Notes under the pieces: generated by a model
What the model saw: the letters and a program-made list of their open reading frames with translations, nothing else
Databases searched by the model: none
Told to the model about the DNA's origin: nothing
Part shown: piece by piece, positions 12,062 through 25,039 of the stretch
Layout: each line of letters opens with the position of its first letter
Numbering within the stretch: the first letter of the stretch is position 1
Assembly (NCBI GenBank): GCA_029891385.1
Contig: CM057228.1
Location: 53,283,783-53,347,782, forward strand
Length of the DNA: 64,000 bases
Source of the DNA: Erythroxylum novogranatense
Taxonomy: Eukaryota > Streptophyta > Magnoliopsida > Malpighiales > Erythroxylaceae
Direction: 5' to 3'
Translations under genes and position numbers: made by a program

Positions 12062-13735
12062 ATGTCACGAACAACCACTGTCTAAATACCAACGGTGCTT
12101 GTCGCATCTTCCAAGGAAGGATAGGAGAAACTATTTTACTCTTTGGTACCCATATTTTCTTGGGTCCTTTCTGGTTAGTAATATGCACATAATGAGTCCT
12201 TTGATGCCTTTTACTAGATTGTTGGTGAATACGTGTTTGGTAATACCTTTTGTTTTGAGAAAAAGGCTTTTTATCATAATGAGACTTATTACCCATAAAC
12301 CCTAACCCGGTTTTATCACTCGGATGTCTACATTTTCCTAACATCTTATTCATTCTCTTTGTACTCTCAGTGAAGGTAGCTAAATCAGATGAAATACTCT
12401 TAATTATAAGCTTCAACTGATTGATCTCATCAGATTTATCTACAATTTTCTTTTTATCCTCTAGTTGTTTCTTTAAGCAGATCTCTCTATTTCTTCTGTA
12501 TGTTTAATGTTTTCTACATACTTCTTCTTTAACAGTTTATACTGTTTCAGAATAACATGAGAATCCTCTAATAGTTCTGAATAAGCATCATGCAAGTTAT
12601 CGTATTCAGAAGTTACCTCCTTATCACTTTCTTCCTCGGTTACTAGGAAGATATTCGCATGTTCAGATGTCTCAGAATTTGTATCTGACTCTGATGAATC
12701 TAGATCTTCCCAAGTTGCCATCATGCTTTTCTTGCCTTCTCTACTCTTCTTTGGTTTCTTTTTTAGAGTAGGACATTCGGACTTGTAATGTCCAGGTTGA
12801 TTACACTCGTAGCATATGATAGATGTCTTTTCGACTTTACCATCATCTTTGCTATTCTTCTTGAAGAGTTGACTTCCTTTAGACTTCTTCTTCCACATCT
12901 GTCTTATCTTCCGGGAAATGAAAGATAATTCGTCATCTTCATCACTTGACTCTTATTTTGATTCACTTAAGTCATCATTCTTTGATTCTTCAATCTTTAA
13001 TGCTTTTGATGACTTTCTCCTTCTTTGAGTCTTGTGATTCTTCTGTCCAGCCTTCTGTGCTATTGACTTGTCCCGTTTGGGCTTGTCTTCAGCATCGAAC
13101 TCTACTTCATGAATCTTTAGTGATCCAAGCAACTCGTCAAGCTTTAGCACGCTTAAATCCTTAACTTCTTGCACCGCTGTAACTTTTAGTCTCCGCCTCT
13201 TTGCAAGACTTCTTAAGATCTTTCGTACGTGATCTTGGTTATTGTACGTTCTTCCAAAGGCTTTCAATCCATTGACGATTGTTTGAAATCTTCCAAACAT
13301 TTGATCAATAGATTTTTTTTCTTTCATTTTGAAAAGCTCGTACTGGTGCACAAGAATGCTTATCTTGGATTCTTTGACTTGGTTTGTTCCTTCATGAGCG
13401 ATGGACAATGTGTCCCACATCTCCTTTGCAGTGTCGCATCCGTGGACTTTGTCATATTCACTCTTGTTTCGGGCATACGTCAAGAAAAATTTTGCCTTAT
13501 AGCTCAACTGAATTCTCGTCTTTTGGTCAGCCGTCCATCTGGTCCGTGGAATAAGATTTCCATCTTCATCTACTGGTGTATATGGTCCATTCTCTATCAC
13601 ATCCCAAAGGTCGACATGAGTAGATTCTATGAACAGCCGCATTCTATCTTTCCAGTAATGATAGTCTTTTCCGTTGAATGCTGGAGGTCTAGTGACTGAG
13701 GCACCTTCTGCAATATATATATGTGATTCTGCCAT
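12021..13735 (-). pseudogene. gag (and protease start) of element D
   Basis: Starts at the ATG at 13735 (MAESHIYIAEG), 58 bp inside the 5' LTR. The copia-type gag domain (RPPAFNGKDYHYWKDRM, HEVEF) spans about the first 230 residues. A TAA at 12953-12955 interrupts it; at that codon copy E has TCA. The frame then continues through a CCHC zinc knuckle CYECNQPGHYKSECP (about 12780-12830) that would bind RNA during packaging. A frameshift near 12475 follows, caused by bases missing relative to copy E, and a further frame (12416-12021) carries the protease-proximal region. Gag forms the cytoplasmic virus-like particle. Confidence 0.88.
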
Positions 13736-13778
13736 TATCTTTGATCCGCACTTTGCTACAGTGATCCTTGGATATCGA

Positions 13779-13790
13779 GCTCTGATATCA
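13779..13790 (-). promoter_or_regulatory. tRNA-iMet primer binding site of D
   Basis: The minus strand reads TGATATCAGAGC two bases after the LTR; the standard site is TGGTATCAGAGC, so one G has become A. Confidence 0.8.
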
Positions 13791-14346
13791 ATTGAAGTAA
13801 ATCACACGTTAGTACAATGCTTATAATACAATATATGAATACACGAAAAGGGGGGTTGAATTGTGTATTCCCCTTTTTGAAAACTCTTTCAAAACTGTTT
13901 TGTTAAAAACAAGTTCTTTTCACAAAAATTTCGGTAAGTTCGAATTAATCAAAACTTTGAAAACTTATTTCGAAATCTAAGTAATAACAAAACTTTGAAC
14001 TTAAAGAGATAGAGTAGAGAGAAGTCAACACAACAATTTTATACTGGTTCACCCCAAATCGTGGGCTACATCCAGTCCTCAGAAGTCTTTCTGAGATTTC
14101 ATTATTTCTTCAACGTTTACAAGTATTCTTTTCGATCCTCTTCAGGTCTCTACACTCAGTATTCTTTTACTCTTAGCCTCTGTAGGCTATCTGTACTACT
14201 TTCTTACAAAAGAGTTTGAACTCTGTTACAGTAATACTAACTCTCAGCTAATTTGCACAATAATCTCACAAACAAGCTTTTTCGTTCGCGTACGTAAGTC
14301 AATTAACTCAACTTTTTCTTCCTTTGCAATCTTCGACTTCGACTCA

Positions 14347-14354
14347 TATTTATA
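14347..14354 (-). promoter_or_regulatory. TATA box in 5' LTR of D
   Basis: The minus strand reads GGCTATAAATATGAG. The same block GGCTATAAATAC occurs in copy E at 60975. It sits downstream of the tandem array, where a U3 promoter belongs. Confidence 0.65.
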
Positions 14355-14466
14355 GCCTTCGTCTATAACTACTTCTTGATTCTTGCTTCTTGAATCTTGA
14401 ATCTTGAATCTTGAATCTTGAATCTTGAAAGAAACGGTTAATCAGTTGAGTTCTGTAACTAACTCG

Positions 14467-14720
14467 AACTAACTCTTGTGTCTGCTTTTCTTTATTCGTC
14501 TGCTTTTGAATTCTGAGTCTGCTTTTCTGAGTCTGCTTTTTATTCTACGTCTGCTTTTTATTCTGCGTCTGCGTCTGCTTTTCTGCATCTGCTTTTTATT
14601 CTGTGTCTACTTTTCAACTCCGTATGTTTTTCACTTCTGCGTCTGTTTTTCAAATCCGTCTGTTTTTCAACTCCGTCTGTTTTTCATTCTGCGTCCGTTT
14701 TTTATTTTGCGTCTGCTTTT
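14467..14720 (-). repeat. Tandem GCGTCTGCTTTT-like array in 5' LTR of D
   Basis: ~250 bp of degenerate 9-17-bp units, lying upstream of the TATA box in the element's own orientation and therefore in U3. Frames such as 14476-14781 merely translate the repeat. Confidence 0.85.
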
Positions 14721-14782
14721 TCTTCTTCATTGTTCTTCATCAAAATCATATATATATAAAGTCATTTTGACTCAACAGTAGA

Positions 14783-16064
14783 CACAAACCAGTGAGAGTT
14801 TGAGCCTTTAGAGACTGACACATCCATATTAGTCTCGTCATCTTTTGATCATATGTGACCTTCATAACATATATATTATGACTTTGTTTTGAATTTTTAT
14901 TTGAGACCATATATTTATCACTTGCATTAACATGAAAATGATATAGACACTCTTTATTTTATGAGCTATATTACCCAAATAGCCTACGTATTGATATGGT
15001 TTTTCTTTTTATTAAGCTCCCTTGAGATTTATTTGCCTTTTCTTTTTATGCTAACCACATTACATGCCTTAAAACTAACCAAATGTCTTACCTAATTCTA
15101 AATGCTAGTGGAGCACTTGTTGATTATTAATAATTATAGGAGTGTGCATATATGTAGGTTGGCTATAATTATCATAATGCCATTTTAAGCCTTGTCAATG
15201 AATTCCAATGTTAATGTAGTTTCTTTCAATTTTTGTTGAAAAGAAAAAAAGAGGAGAAAATTAAGAAAAATAAATAAAGAAAATAAAAGAAAGAGAAATG
15301 TATTTAAATAAACATATCCTGGAGGAAACGTAATTGTTTTGAGAAGTTATTCATGATCAACTTATCCTCTTAAAGTTGTATGGAATGGGTGATTTGAGAA
15401 TGTTGCATATGAGGTAAATGTTGTTTGAAGGATCACCACTTATAGTTATAATGTATTGTTTATCATCGGTTGTATTAGTGAATCCTTCTAATTCCTTATG
15501 CTTTATAAGGGTTGTGGCGTGAGAGCTTGAATCTAAATTGTGAAATATAGTTTTTACATTCATCATAGATGATGATGCCTAGTTTTGAGTGAATGTTGGT
15601 TTTTACGCTTAATGTTACATTGAGTGTTTTTTTTGCTTTACTAGCTTTGATGACTTTTGTACTACATTACCCAAATACATCTCACCTTAACCTTTGCCTA
15701 CAATACAACCTTAGAAAATTCCTTTAATTCATGATTATGTATGAGAATCTTAATGGTGGAGAAATGAAATAATACGCAAAGTTATGGAATGTCTTGATCA
15801 GGAATGATTTTTGAGTGTACCTATAAATTTATCATATTTAAACACATTTTGCCAAAGCTTACCCCTAGATTGCTTAGTTTCTCAAGGGAATGATTGTTGA
15901 TTAGTCATAAGTAGAGGAATTGAATGTTTAATTCTTGTTATGGTTTTGAAAGTTATTTATCTTTTCTTATGACTATCTATCCTTAGAAAATATGGAAAAT
16001 GATTAAGTTTTTTAGATTGTGATTTTGATTTTGTTGTTTTATCTTAGGATGGTCAGAACCTAAG
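14783..16064. other. Gene-free AT-rich stretch
   Basis: No supported gene. Purine-rich A/G tract near 15240-15300. The frame at 15357-15566 has no recognisable domain. Phrasing near 15000-15110 resembles decayed gypsy internal sequence, but I could not prove it. Confidence 0.35.
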
Positions 16065-16757
16065 TGTCAGGGAACTAATATCCAAATGTAATCATCATTA
16101 ACATCTAATAACAACAAGGAAATAAGAAAATAGTAGAGAATGAAACATGAAATTCTTTTCTTCTTTTCCTTGAGTTGGAAAATCTACGGTCTTGTTCTTA
16201 AGAGTTCTTCTCTTTTGATCTTCTTTAATTACGATTATATTAATTTTAAGTGGTGTTTTATATTTCTTTATATAGTCTTGAGTCTTCTAAGGTTCTTTTT
16301 CTAGGTTTTTCCACTCGTATACCTTCCAAAAATAGTCTGGAAGCATGAAAAGTATGCTAAAATTTGCATCCCCCTGCATGATCTTGCATGGCATTGCCCA
16401 AACTATCTAACATGATTGTGCAAGGACTTCCAAGATCATCCTAAAGGCTTCCAGCCTTCTGCTCCTTATTGCATTATCGTGCCTAGGACTACACTATTAT
16501 GCTAGGCTTGATTCTCTAGCTTTTTGTTTATCTTTTCTTCACTTTTTCCTATCTCCAATGATCACTAAGTAAATCAAATAATCTTTGAAATATATAATTA
16601 AGATCAAAATCTTGCTTTAAACAACAATTAATCAAACAAAACATACAAAACACTAACAAGAACACAAATTGAAGTTCTAAACATATGGTTATCATTTAGA
16701 AGGCACTAAAAACACTCTAACACCTAGAAAGCATACTAGGTTTAACACCTATCAACA
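16065..16757 (-). mobile_element. Possible old gypsy LTR (solo or truncated)
   Basis: The segment has TG..CA ends (TGTCAGGGAAC to ACCTATCAACA). Its minus strand begins TGTTGATAGGTGTTAAACC, a start I associate with plant gypsy LTRs, and carries a TATA-like GACTATATAAAG near 16270. A purine-leaning stretch lies just outside the right end (minus strand AAGCGTGTGGATG), as expected of a polypurine tract. No target duplication (CTAAG versus TCCAC) and no partner LTR was found, so this is tentative. Confidence 0.3.
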
Positions 16758-17403
16758 TCCACACGCTTAAATCTTTACTTATCCCTTAAAAAAATAAAAC
16801 CACAAAATAAAAAATACATAACACATAGACAGGTATTAATACAATAATGGTACATTGACATCAAATCTTATGAAATTAACTTAGCTATAAATGTCAATCA
16901 TATAAAAGTTCCAACACATTCTCTTTTCCATTCATGTTCAAATGCTTTCATTTAAATAAAAATATCAACCAAGATATCAAAACCTATTCATACATGTATG
17001 GAACTTATACTTCTTTTATGAATTCCCCACGCTCATAATCCAAGCAAACATATCAAAATTTTCCATACATATTTCACGTCTAAGTATGTATCTCAATGCT
17101 GAAGTATTATCCATTTGCTCTTGTTTTTTTACATTAAGTACCATTATATCTCTTACTATACTTAAATGTACTTAATTCATTATGTTCACTTCTTAATACA
17201 CCCTAAACATGCTATAATACTTCGAGAGTATATGTTGGGAAATTCATAAGAGAATCTAATTCCAAAGAACTAAAATAATAGTTGCTATCTTAAAATATTG
17301 CCAAAATCATTAATGATTCAATATAATAGTACATTTTAAAATGTGAGTTAATTTGACTAAAATAATAACAAATGAAAAGATCATTATAAATTTAAGTAGG
17401 ACT
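16758..17403. other. Gene-free AT-rich stretch
   Basis: No supported feature. If the neighbouring LTR is real, this may be decayed internal sequence of that element. Confidence 0.35.
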
Positions 17404-18651
17404 AAAAGTGCATTTTGAGCTTTAACCTTTACAAAAATACAAGCTGAACTCGAACATTTTAAAGTGTTCAATTTAAACTATAACATTTTTAAAACGTATA
17501 AAACAAACTTTAAGTAAATGGAAAATTTTATGAAATTAATTTTCTGTCTGATAAATATCACATCAACATTGATGGGTTATTATTTATTATTTATAATTTT
17601 AAATAATAGGTCTCACGTTGTATTTTAGAACTCATTATCTTGAATTTTTAATTTTTTATAACCCAAATATATGTAAGAATCACTATCTGAAAATTCAATT
17701 TTTTTTATATCCCAAATTTCGCTTATCGCTCTATGACAATTCACAAAGTCGTCGACTCCTCCTTTACTATTGAAACTGGCGCCTTATCAGTCTCCTAAAA
17801 AACAAAGTGATCCTATAGGGCCATATTTTCAGCTTTTAAACTTGTATTCGTCATCCAATTAGCAAATCAGTCATCATTGCCGATTTGAAATTCATATTGT
17901 GCATTAGTTTCTTCATAAATGAAGTCCCTGTCAATAGAATAGTCTTAGCCATTACCAATTCCTACTTAGGTTTGGGAAGCGAATCGCAAGACGCCCATTG
18001 TCAATATCTCAACTAGTGCCCTGGAAATCACTGAAATAGGTCGATTAGTGATCTTTGATTCGAGTACAGCCATTTGGCAGATCACAAACATAAAGAAAAC
18101 AACAGAATTTGCATTTCACGTTAGGAAATATTGTTTTAATATTGATTACAACTCAATTTGTGGCAAAGCTTTGATTTTCCAATAGACTAACTATTTAGCT
18201 TCTCCACCTAATAAGGGTAAAGTTGCGTACTATTAGGCCTCCTCAAATTTCGTATTTCAATTAAACTCTCACAGGGTATTTTGTTGTACATAATTATCTA
18301 CCTCCTCAAATTTCGTATTTCAATGAAACTCTCACCGGGTGTTTTGTTGTACATAATTATCTTTAAAGCAGTGAACGATGTAGTTTACTGTTAGTAGGAT
18401 TTACTGTGCCACGCAGGGACACATTGTGCCACATAACGGCTACATGGCAGTGGGATCTGTCAACATATTTAAAAACTAATAATATTTTAACACGATATTT
18501 AACTAATGAAATATTCATTCAATTAAATATTTTATTTACTTAGGGTCTGCGTTGTACGTTTTAGAAACGTTAGGATTTAAATTAAACACTTTAAAATATT
18601 AAGATTCAAATTGTATTCTAGTAAAAATATTATAGATCAAGATGTGCTTTT
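17404..18651. mobile_element. Non-autonomous DNA transposon with long terminal inverted repeats
   Basis: About 100 bp at the left (from AAAAGTGCATTTTGAGC to AAAACGTATAAAACAAAC) is repeated inverted at the right end (RC from AAAAGCACATCTTGATC to AAAACGTACAACGCAGAC). Over the 75 gap-free aligned bases I count 18 mismatches, roughly three quarters identity. Long TIRs and a ~1.25-kb length fit a Mutator-like or large MITE element. No transposase frame and no clear target duplication was seen, so the outer borders may be off by a few bases. Confidence 0.5.
18238..18362. repeat. Tandem duplication, 63-bp period
   Basis: CCTCCTCAAATTTCGTATTT begins two adjacent copies (18238 and 18301) that differ at only a few bases. 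It lies inside the TIR element. Confidence 0.9.
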
Positions 18652-18788
18652 TGCTATTCGAGTTTGCATAAAGATGTATTCAAAATAGTTCCCCGATTAT
18701 GTAAAAGGCAGTATGAATACAAAGTATTTATATAATAAGATTGAAATTATCTTTGATGCAATAAATGATTTAGGATATAGAAAACTAA

Positions 18789-20186
<1,398 letters not shown>

Positions 20187-20189
20187 TAA

Positions 20190-23100
20190 ATATATAGAAG
20201 AACTGATTCACTAGTCGAGATGCATATATTCTTAATAGTTATACATTATATTCGCAAGAATTATCTGGAAAAATATGAAAACTAGAGAATTAATATAATT
20301 CCAGAGAATATATGACATCTATATATATATATATATATCGAGATCGAGATGTCATATATTCTTAATAGATAGTACGCAACCTTACCCCTATATAGTAAAG
20401 AGGTTGTTTCCAGTAGGCCTACATACAGATGTGATAATAAAAGAGTAATGCAAGTTAAAGAGTAAAAAATAAAAATACAAATATAAAGTTAGTAAATAAA
20501 CTATGAAATAAGTAATAATCAATATGCAAAAAGAATAAATAAATAATAATACTGATAGAAATACAAATAATAGTAATTAAAAATTTATAATACTAATACT
20601 AATAATTAGAAGGAATTTTAATTAAATAGCGGACTAGCCTAATCATAAAAAACATGAAGAAATTTAAGGCTTTGTCTAAGTAAGAGTTAAGACCTTTCAG
20701 CATAATCATTGTACAAAACAAATTGATCCGAAGCAGGCAATAAGGGGCTATATTAAGAGTAAAGAAAGAATAGAGCACTAATAAGTTCTCAAAAGTTCAT
20801 ATAAGAAGTAGATCTGAGAAAAGAATCACACACGATAAGAGAAAATTTGGTAATATATCCACGAACCAATTAAGACTCGAAAGAAAGCTACGAAAAACAT
20901 CAAGATTTAGGAAGGAGGGATCGACAGGTAAAATCAAAACTTACGGAAGTAATACAAACATGGGTTTTCAGACACTTCGTACTCAAGATGAAAGAAACTA
21001 TACTAATACAACAGTCAATAAACAAATCACAAAAACCCAATACTAAACAAAACTTTCACGATTTAGAAACCAAAAACCAAATGGAATTAGTGGAAGAGAA
21101 GACTGAAAAAACACATGGTTCATCAAGAAAACGAAATTATGCCAATGAAAATCTGCAAGCTACACAAGAGATAAATATGTATTGCAAATGAAATTATGAT
21201 GAGATTATAATTATGATATTCATATTGTCTTTATATATTATCCTTAAATTGTTCTAGTCATTGTTTTATTGAGACTGGACATTAATAGAATGTAAAAAGA
21301 CTAGCATACATTATGTTTTTCTTTATGAATAAGGTAATTGATCTCATAGGCTAAAGTGTAGAGATATTTAAACAACAGTGTGGATACTTATTAGAGAAAA
21401 AGTTTGATGAGTTGACCTTATATGAAAATTCTATTTGGAACATTACTTTTATGTCTATGAAAATTCACAAATATAATTAATTGAATCAAATACTAATGGT
21501 GGAGAACTAACACGATTGGACTCAAATAAAGTATACGTTAATTTTATAGTCTATATCTAGTCAAAACATTGTGTAATGAAGTGATTGAATTATACAAAAA
21601 AATCATGCACAGAAAGGTTAGTCGAAAAAATCATTTTAACATTTCTAAACATTTGGGTGGTTATGATGTGTTGATAAGCATAAATAATCTATAGATGTAA
21701 AGTGTTTAATTAGAGAATTAAAGATAAACTAAAGGAGTTTAATTTATCTAATCCTAAATATAATTTAGGGTTATAATTTGTATCTATTGCTAATATATTT
21801 GAGAATCTAATAGGTCACACACAAATAACGGGTTAAAGAAAGAAAAGTGTTTCAATCAAGTTGGACTTGATTGTAAAGTTTAAGAAAATTTATGATTAAA
21901 TATGAGATATTTAATAAATACGAATCAATATGAGATATTGGATCTTATTTGGACATAACTAGGATTTAATTAGAATTTAAGTTCCGTTAAATTACTATAA
22001 TATTCAAAATCTATTATAAATAAACCTAAGCTCTAAGGGCGAACACTCTTTCTTAACCCTCTCTTTATAATATTTATAGAGTTCTTTTAACTCGTTTTGT
22101 AAATACTATTAGAGGAACAATGGTTGAGATAAACTATTTTCATAAGCGGTATAAAAGATACGAAAAGAATATAATCTAAGGTTCAAAATAAGGTACGAAT
22201 TATGATTCTTTCTTTATTATGATTTATACGTGAATCATTTTATAAAATTTTAAGTGATTTTGGCTTCAAAAAATCAAATGTGAAAAAGTTTTGCAATTAT
22301 TTTATTACAAGCATAATCGAATCCTGTACTAATTTCCCAACACTTATAAGATTTGGTTTTTTCATGTAATAATGAGAGGAGAGAAAAATTAAGAGAAAGA
22401 TTCAGCAACATCACATGTTAAACAAATCTAATCGGTGATTTGTTATTCGCCCAAGAGAGCTAGCTTGACTAGATCATAGACAATGTTTCCATTTACCCCC
22501 ACTTCTTAGCATATTTTCCATCCTTTGAGCATGTTATAAGTAATTCGGTTGTAACAGATTTAGACAGCAAGTAGAGTCCAAAAACATATATAAAATTGCA
22601 TTTAAATTCTAGAAATATGCCTCCATAGTGTGTCTTTTAGTAGTCTTTAATACAATATTTAGTTTTACTTCATTCTTAGTTGGGGCTTTCCAAGTGGACT
22701 GCAAGAGAGGGTAGTTACTTCCTTTTTCTCATTATTTTATTTATATCTTCGACTTTTTGGAAGGTTAAAGCTTCACCCTGGGAAGGCTAAAAGGACTAGA
22801 GATTCCCCATAAATAAGCTTGTTTCGTCAGCACGAAATGTTCCTTTAGAGATTCTACAAATATTAGAGTCGGGATGCCATTTGCACATAGGTGGTTGGAG
22901 TTAAATTGCTTATAAACCCTAAAAGAAGCTGAGGCTAAAAAAGTACACTCTAATAAGTGCAAGGATAATGGATATCCAAAGTGTAGCAAAAGAAACGAAA
23001 TCTCTAAGTACATGGAGAAAATATCCATCACCGTTGATAGAACATATTGTAAGTCCATAGATGGTTATATACTATTTTACATTTGGGAAAGGACAAAATG

Positions 23101-23311
23101 TTATTCGATATTTGCTACCTTGTAATAAAGAAGTTATTATTGACTTCCTCTTACTACAGTTGGATGTTTGCCCCTAATTTGGTAGGAAAATATCCATCAC
23201 CGTTGCCAATCTAGTGTGGAGTGTATTTTATGAGTCATCCAAGGCAATATTGAGTTATATTAGCTCATGTATATAGTAAGGATGTTGCTAGTTTATGGAC
23301 CTTTAAAGCCT
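20190..23311. other. Gene-free AT-rich stretch
   Basis: No supported gene. The motif GCAACCTTACCCCTATA (near 20378) with GAGGTTGTTTCC (near 20400) resembles a plant tRNA-derived SINE segment, but no tRNA boxes were found. TATAAATAAAC near 22014 followed by a CT-rich stretch is promoter-like, possibly of a decayed LTR. The minus-strand frame 22765-23058 has no domain I recognise. Confidence 0.3.
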
Positions 23312-25030
23312 TGTTGGGTTTCTATCATGCATCACATGCATTAACTATCAGAATACGTGGTGGAAAATAAAATGAAACCTAGAAAAATACAGAATCAAAC
23401 ATGTGCTATTAGATGTAGTAAAACTAAACATGAACTTAAGATGTGTACCTTACAATCTCCTTCGTTCTTCATTCTCTTCACCTCTTCGGGTTGTCGTAAA
23501 CCACAACAACCAAAGGAGGACATCTTTAATGATATCCACATAAAGACAAAAGCTTGAAACCTCTTAGGAAGAATAGGTAGAACACATACAAATTGCTAGC
23601 TTTGTGGTGTGTTCCTTTAAAGAGTAGTTTAGAAGATGGTGAACAATTCACAAAAAGACATGTTTTTTTACAACTTTTTAAAGAAAATGGAGTGTTTTGG
23701 ACACCATTTGGCCTCCCTCTAACCCCTAACATCAATAGAGATTTAGTGGGAATTAAATAGCTTTTAATCCCACTTAATTAAGCATGAAAGCATTCACCCT
23801 TTCTTTAAAGGGTAATTTTGTCATCTTGCTTAGTAAAAGTTAATTTTGTGTCTTGATTATTAAAGGGTAATTTTGTCATTTTACCTAATAAGCAAGATTC
23901 ACATGTGTTATATGATGCACAATCAAATGACTCTAAACTATCACACTTTTGTATCTTAGTCATGCATCCCTCATATCTTGGACCCTCATCCAAAACCATT
24001 TTACTCATTTTTCTCATCTCCAATGTGTATGACCCATTAGGTTCCCAGTTATGTTGGTCATTTGAATTAACACTTAATTCAAGCAAGTTATGAGCGATAT
24101 CTAACAACACATCATGACTCCCCATTAATTGAAAAGTTAGTGGTTTGACTACAAACCTTTCCATAGATAATGTTCTTATGTAATTCATCCTTTCACCATT
24201 CTATACCCCACTTGGTTCAGAGTATGGTTAAAGTGTCAACTCTCACTAGACTGACTATATCATATCTAGCCCAAGTGATATTGTTCTTGTCCCTGAGGCT
24301 CATTACTTAATTGGATATGTCACTGAAGACTATCTTCATGACATTTCCACTCTGGCCAGAGATTCTCGAGTAATAATCCTGACAAAAGGTCGTAGGTATC
24401 ATCTCCTCCTATCAGGAGTGGTGAATCCTTTACTGACTACTCAATTACCTTTGAATACCTCAAGTTATACACAATCATCACCCTATAAGCAACCTCTGAG
24501 AGGCAATAAGGAATGGAGTCAAAGTACAGGATCAGTATCTAAGATATCCTTGAGCACCTTAAGTCTAAGGACATTTGCATCATTACAATGATGAGACTAT
24601 CACTGACACTAAAATAGATTATCTATATGATTGTCTCATGGTAGGTCATCTAATATACTTACTACTCTTAGCAAGCATCCACATATCAACTCTAAATAAC
24701 TCAGGCTTATAGCTTATGAGCTCCAATACTTGATCTAATCAAGGAGTATAATATGTGCTAATATGTCTGGATTAATAATGTTCATCTCATTAATCCTATG
24801 ACTAAGGATAATTTATACACTAACATAACTACACGTGATAGGAATCTCATTATCATGATCTCATCATGATTTCCTTGATGCTATATAATGTATCAATGAC
24901 TTCATTAATTCGATTTAAGATCACTATCAATTTATAAAGAACATGAACATCAAATTAACGAAAATGCCTTTTTATTAAGGTTTGTACAATAAATGCTAAA
25001 GGTGATTGTCTTTATAGCGCTTCTCTAACA
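23312..25030 (-). repeat. 3' LTR of copia B
   Basis: 1719 bp from TGTTGGGTTTCTATCATG to CTTCTCTAACA. Followed at 25031 by CCTCCCACTTG, the complement of a polypurine tract (AAGTGGGAGG). It still shows the sequence across the hAT target (GTATGGTTAAAGTGTCAAC near 24222), which identifies the empty site. Confidence 0.88.
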
Positions 25031-25039
25031 ACCTCCCAC

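Larger units (their letters stand above)
5258..14777 (-). mobile_element. Complete SIRE/Maximus-like Ty1/copia retrotransposon (D)
   Basis: A 9520-bp element with two ~985-bp LTRs, a perfect 5-bp target duplication GTAGA (5253-5257 and 14778-14782), a primer site at the right LTR and a polypurine tract at the left. Read on the minus strand the order is 5' LTR, gag, protease region, integrase, RT, RNase H, an extra frame in env position, polypurine tract, 3' LTR. The copia order (integrase before RT), ~1-kb LTRs and the extra 3' frame fit the SIRE/Maximus lineage; that assignment is from family knowledge. In the first ~150 bp of the LTRs I count 4 substitutions and one 1-bp indel. Gag and pol are interrupted, so this copy is probably not autonomous. 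Confidence 0.92.
13793..14777 (-). repeat. 5' LTR of element D
   Basis: 985 bp, ending with CTCAACA on the plus strand and followed by the GTAGA target duplication. A run of TTGAATC units near 14388-14428 is expanded compared with the left LTR. Confidence 0.93.

Noticed and set aside
15357..15566. 69-residue minus-strand frame
   Set aside because: No recognisable domain and no supporting signals in AT-rich DNA.
20378..20450. SINE-like motif GCAACCTTACCCCTATA..GAGGTTGTTTCC
   Set aside because: No A or B box, poly-A/T tail or target copies could be identified, so not called as an element.
22765..23058. 97-residue minus-strand frame
   Set aside because: No domain, no start context and no homologous copy in the window; could be a chance frame or unrecognised LINE debris.
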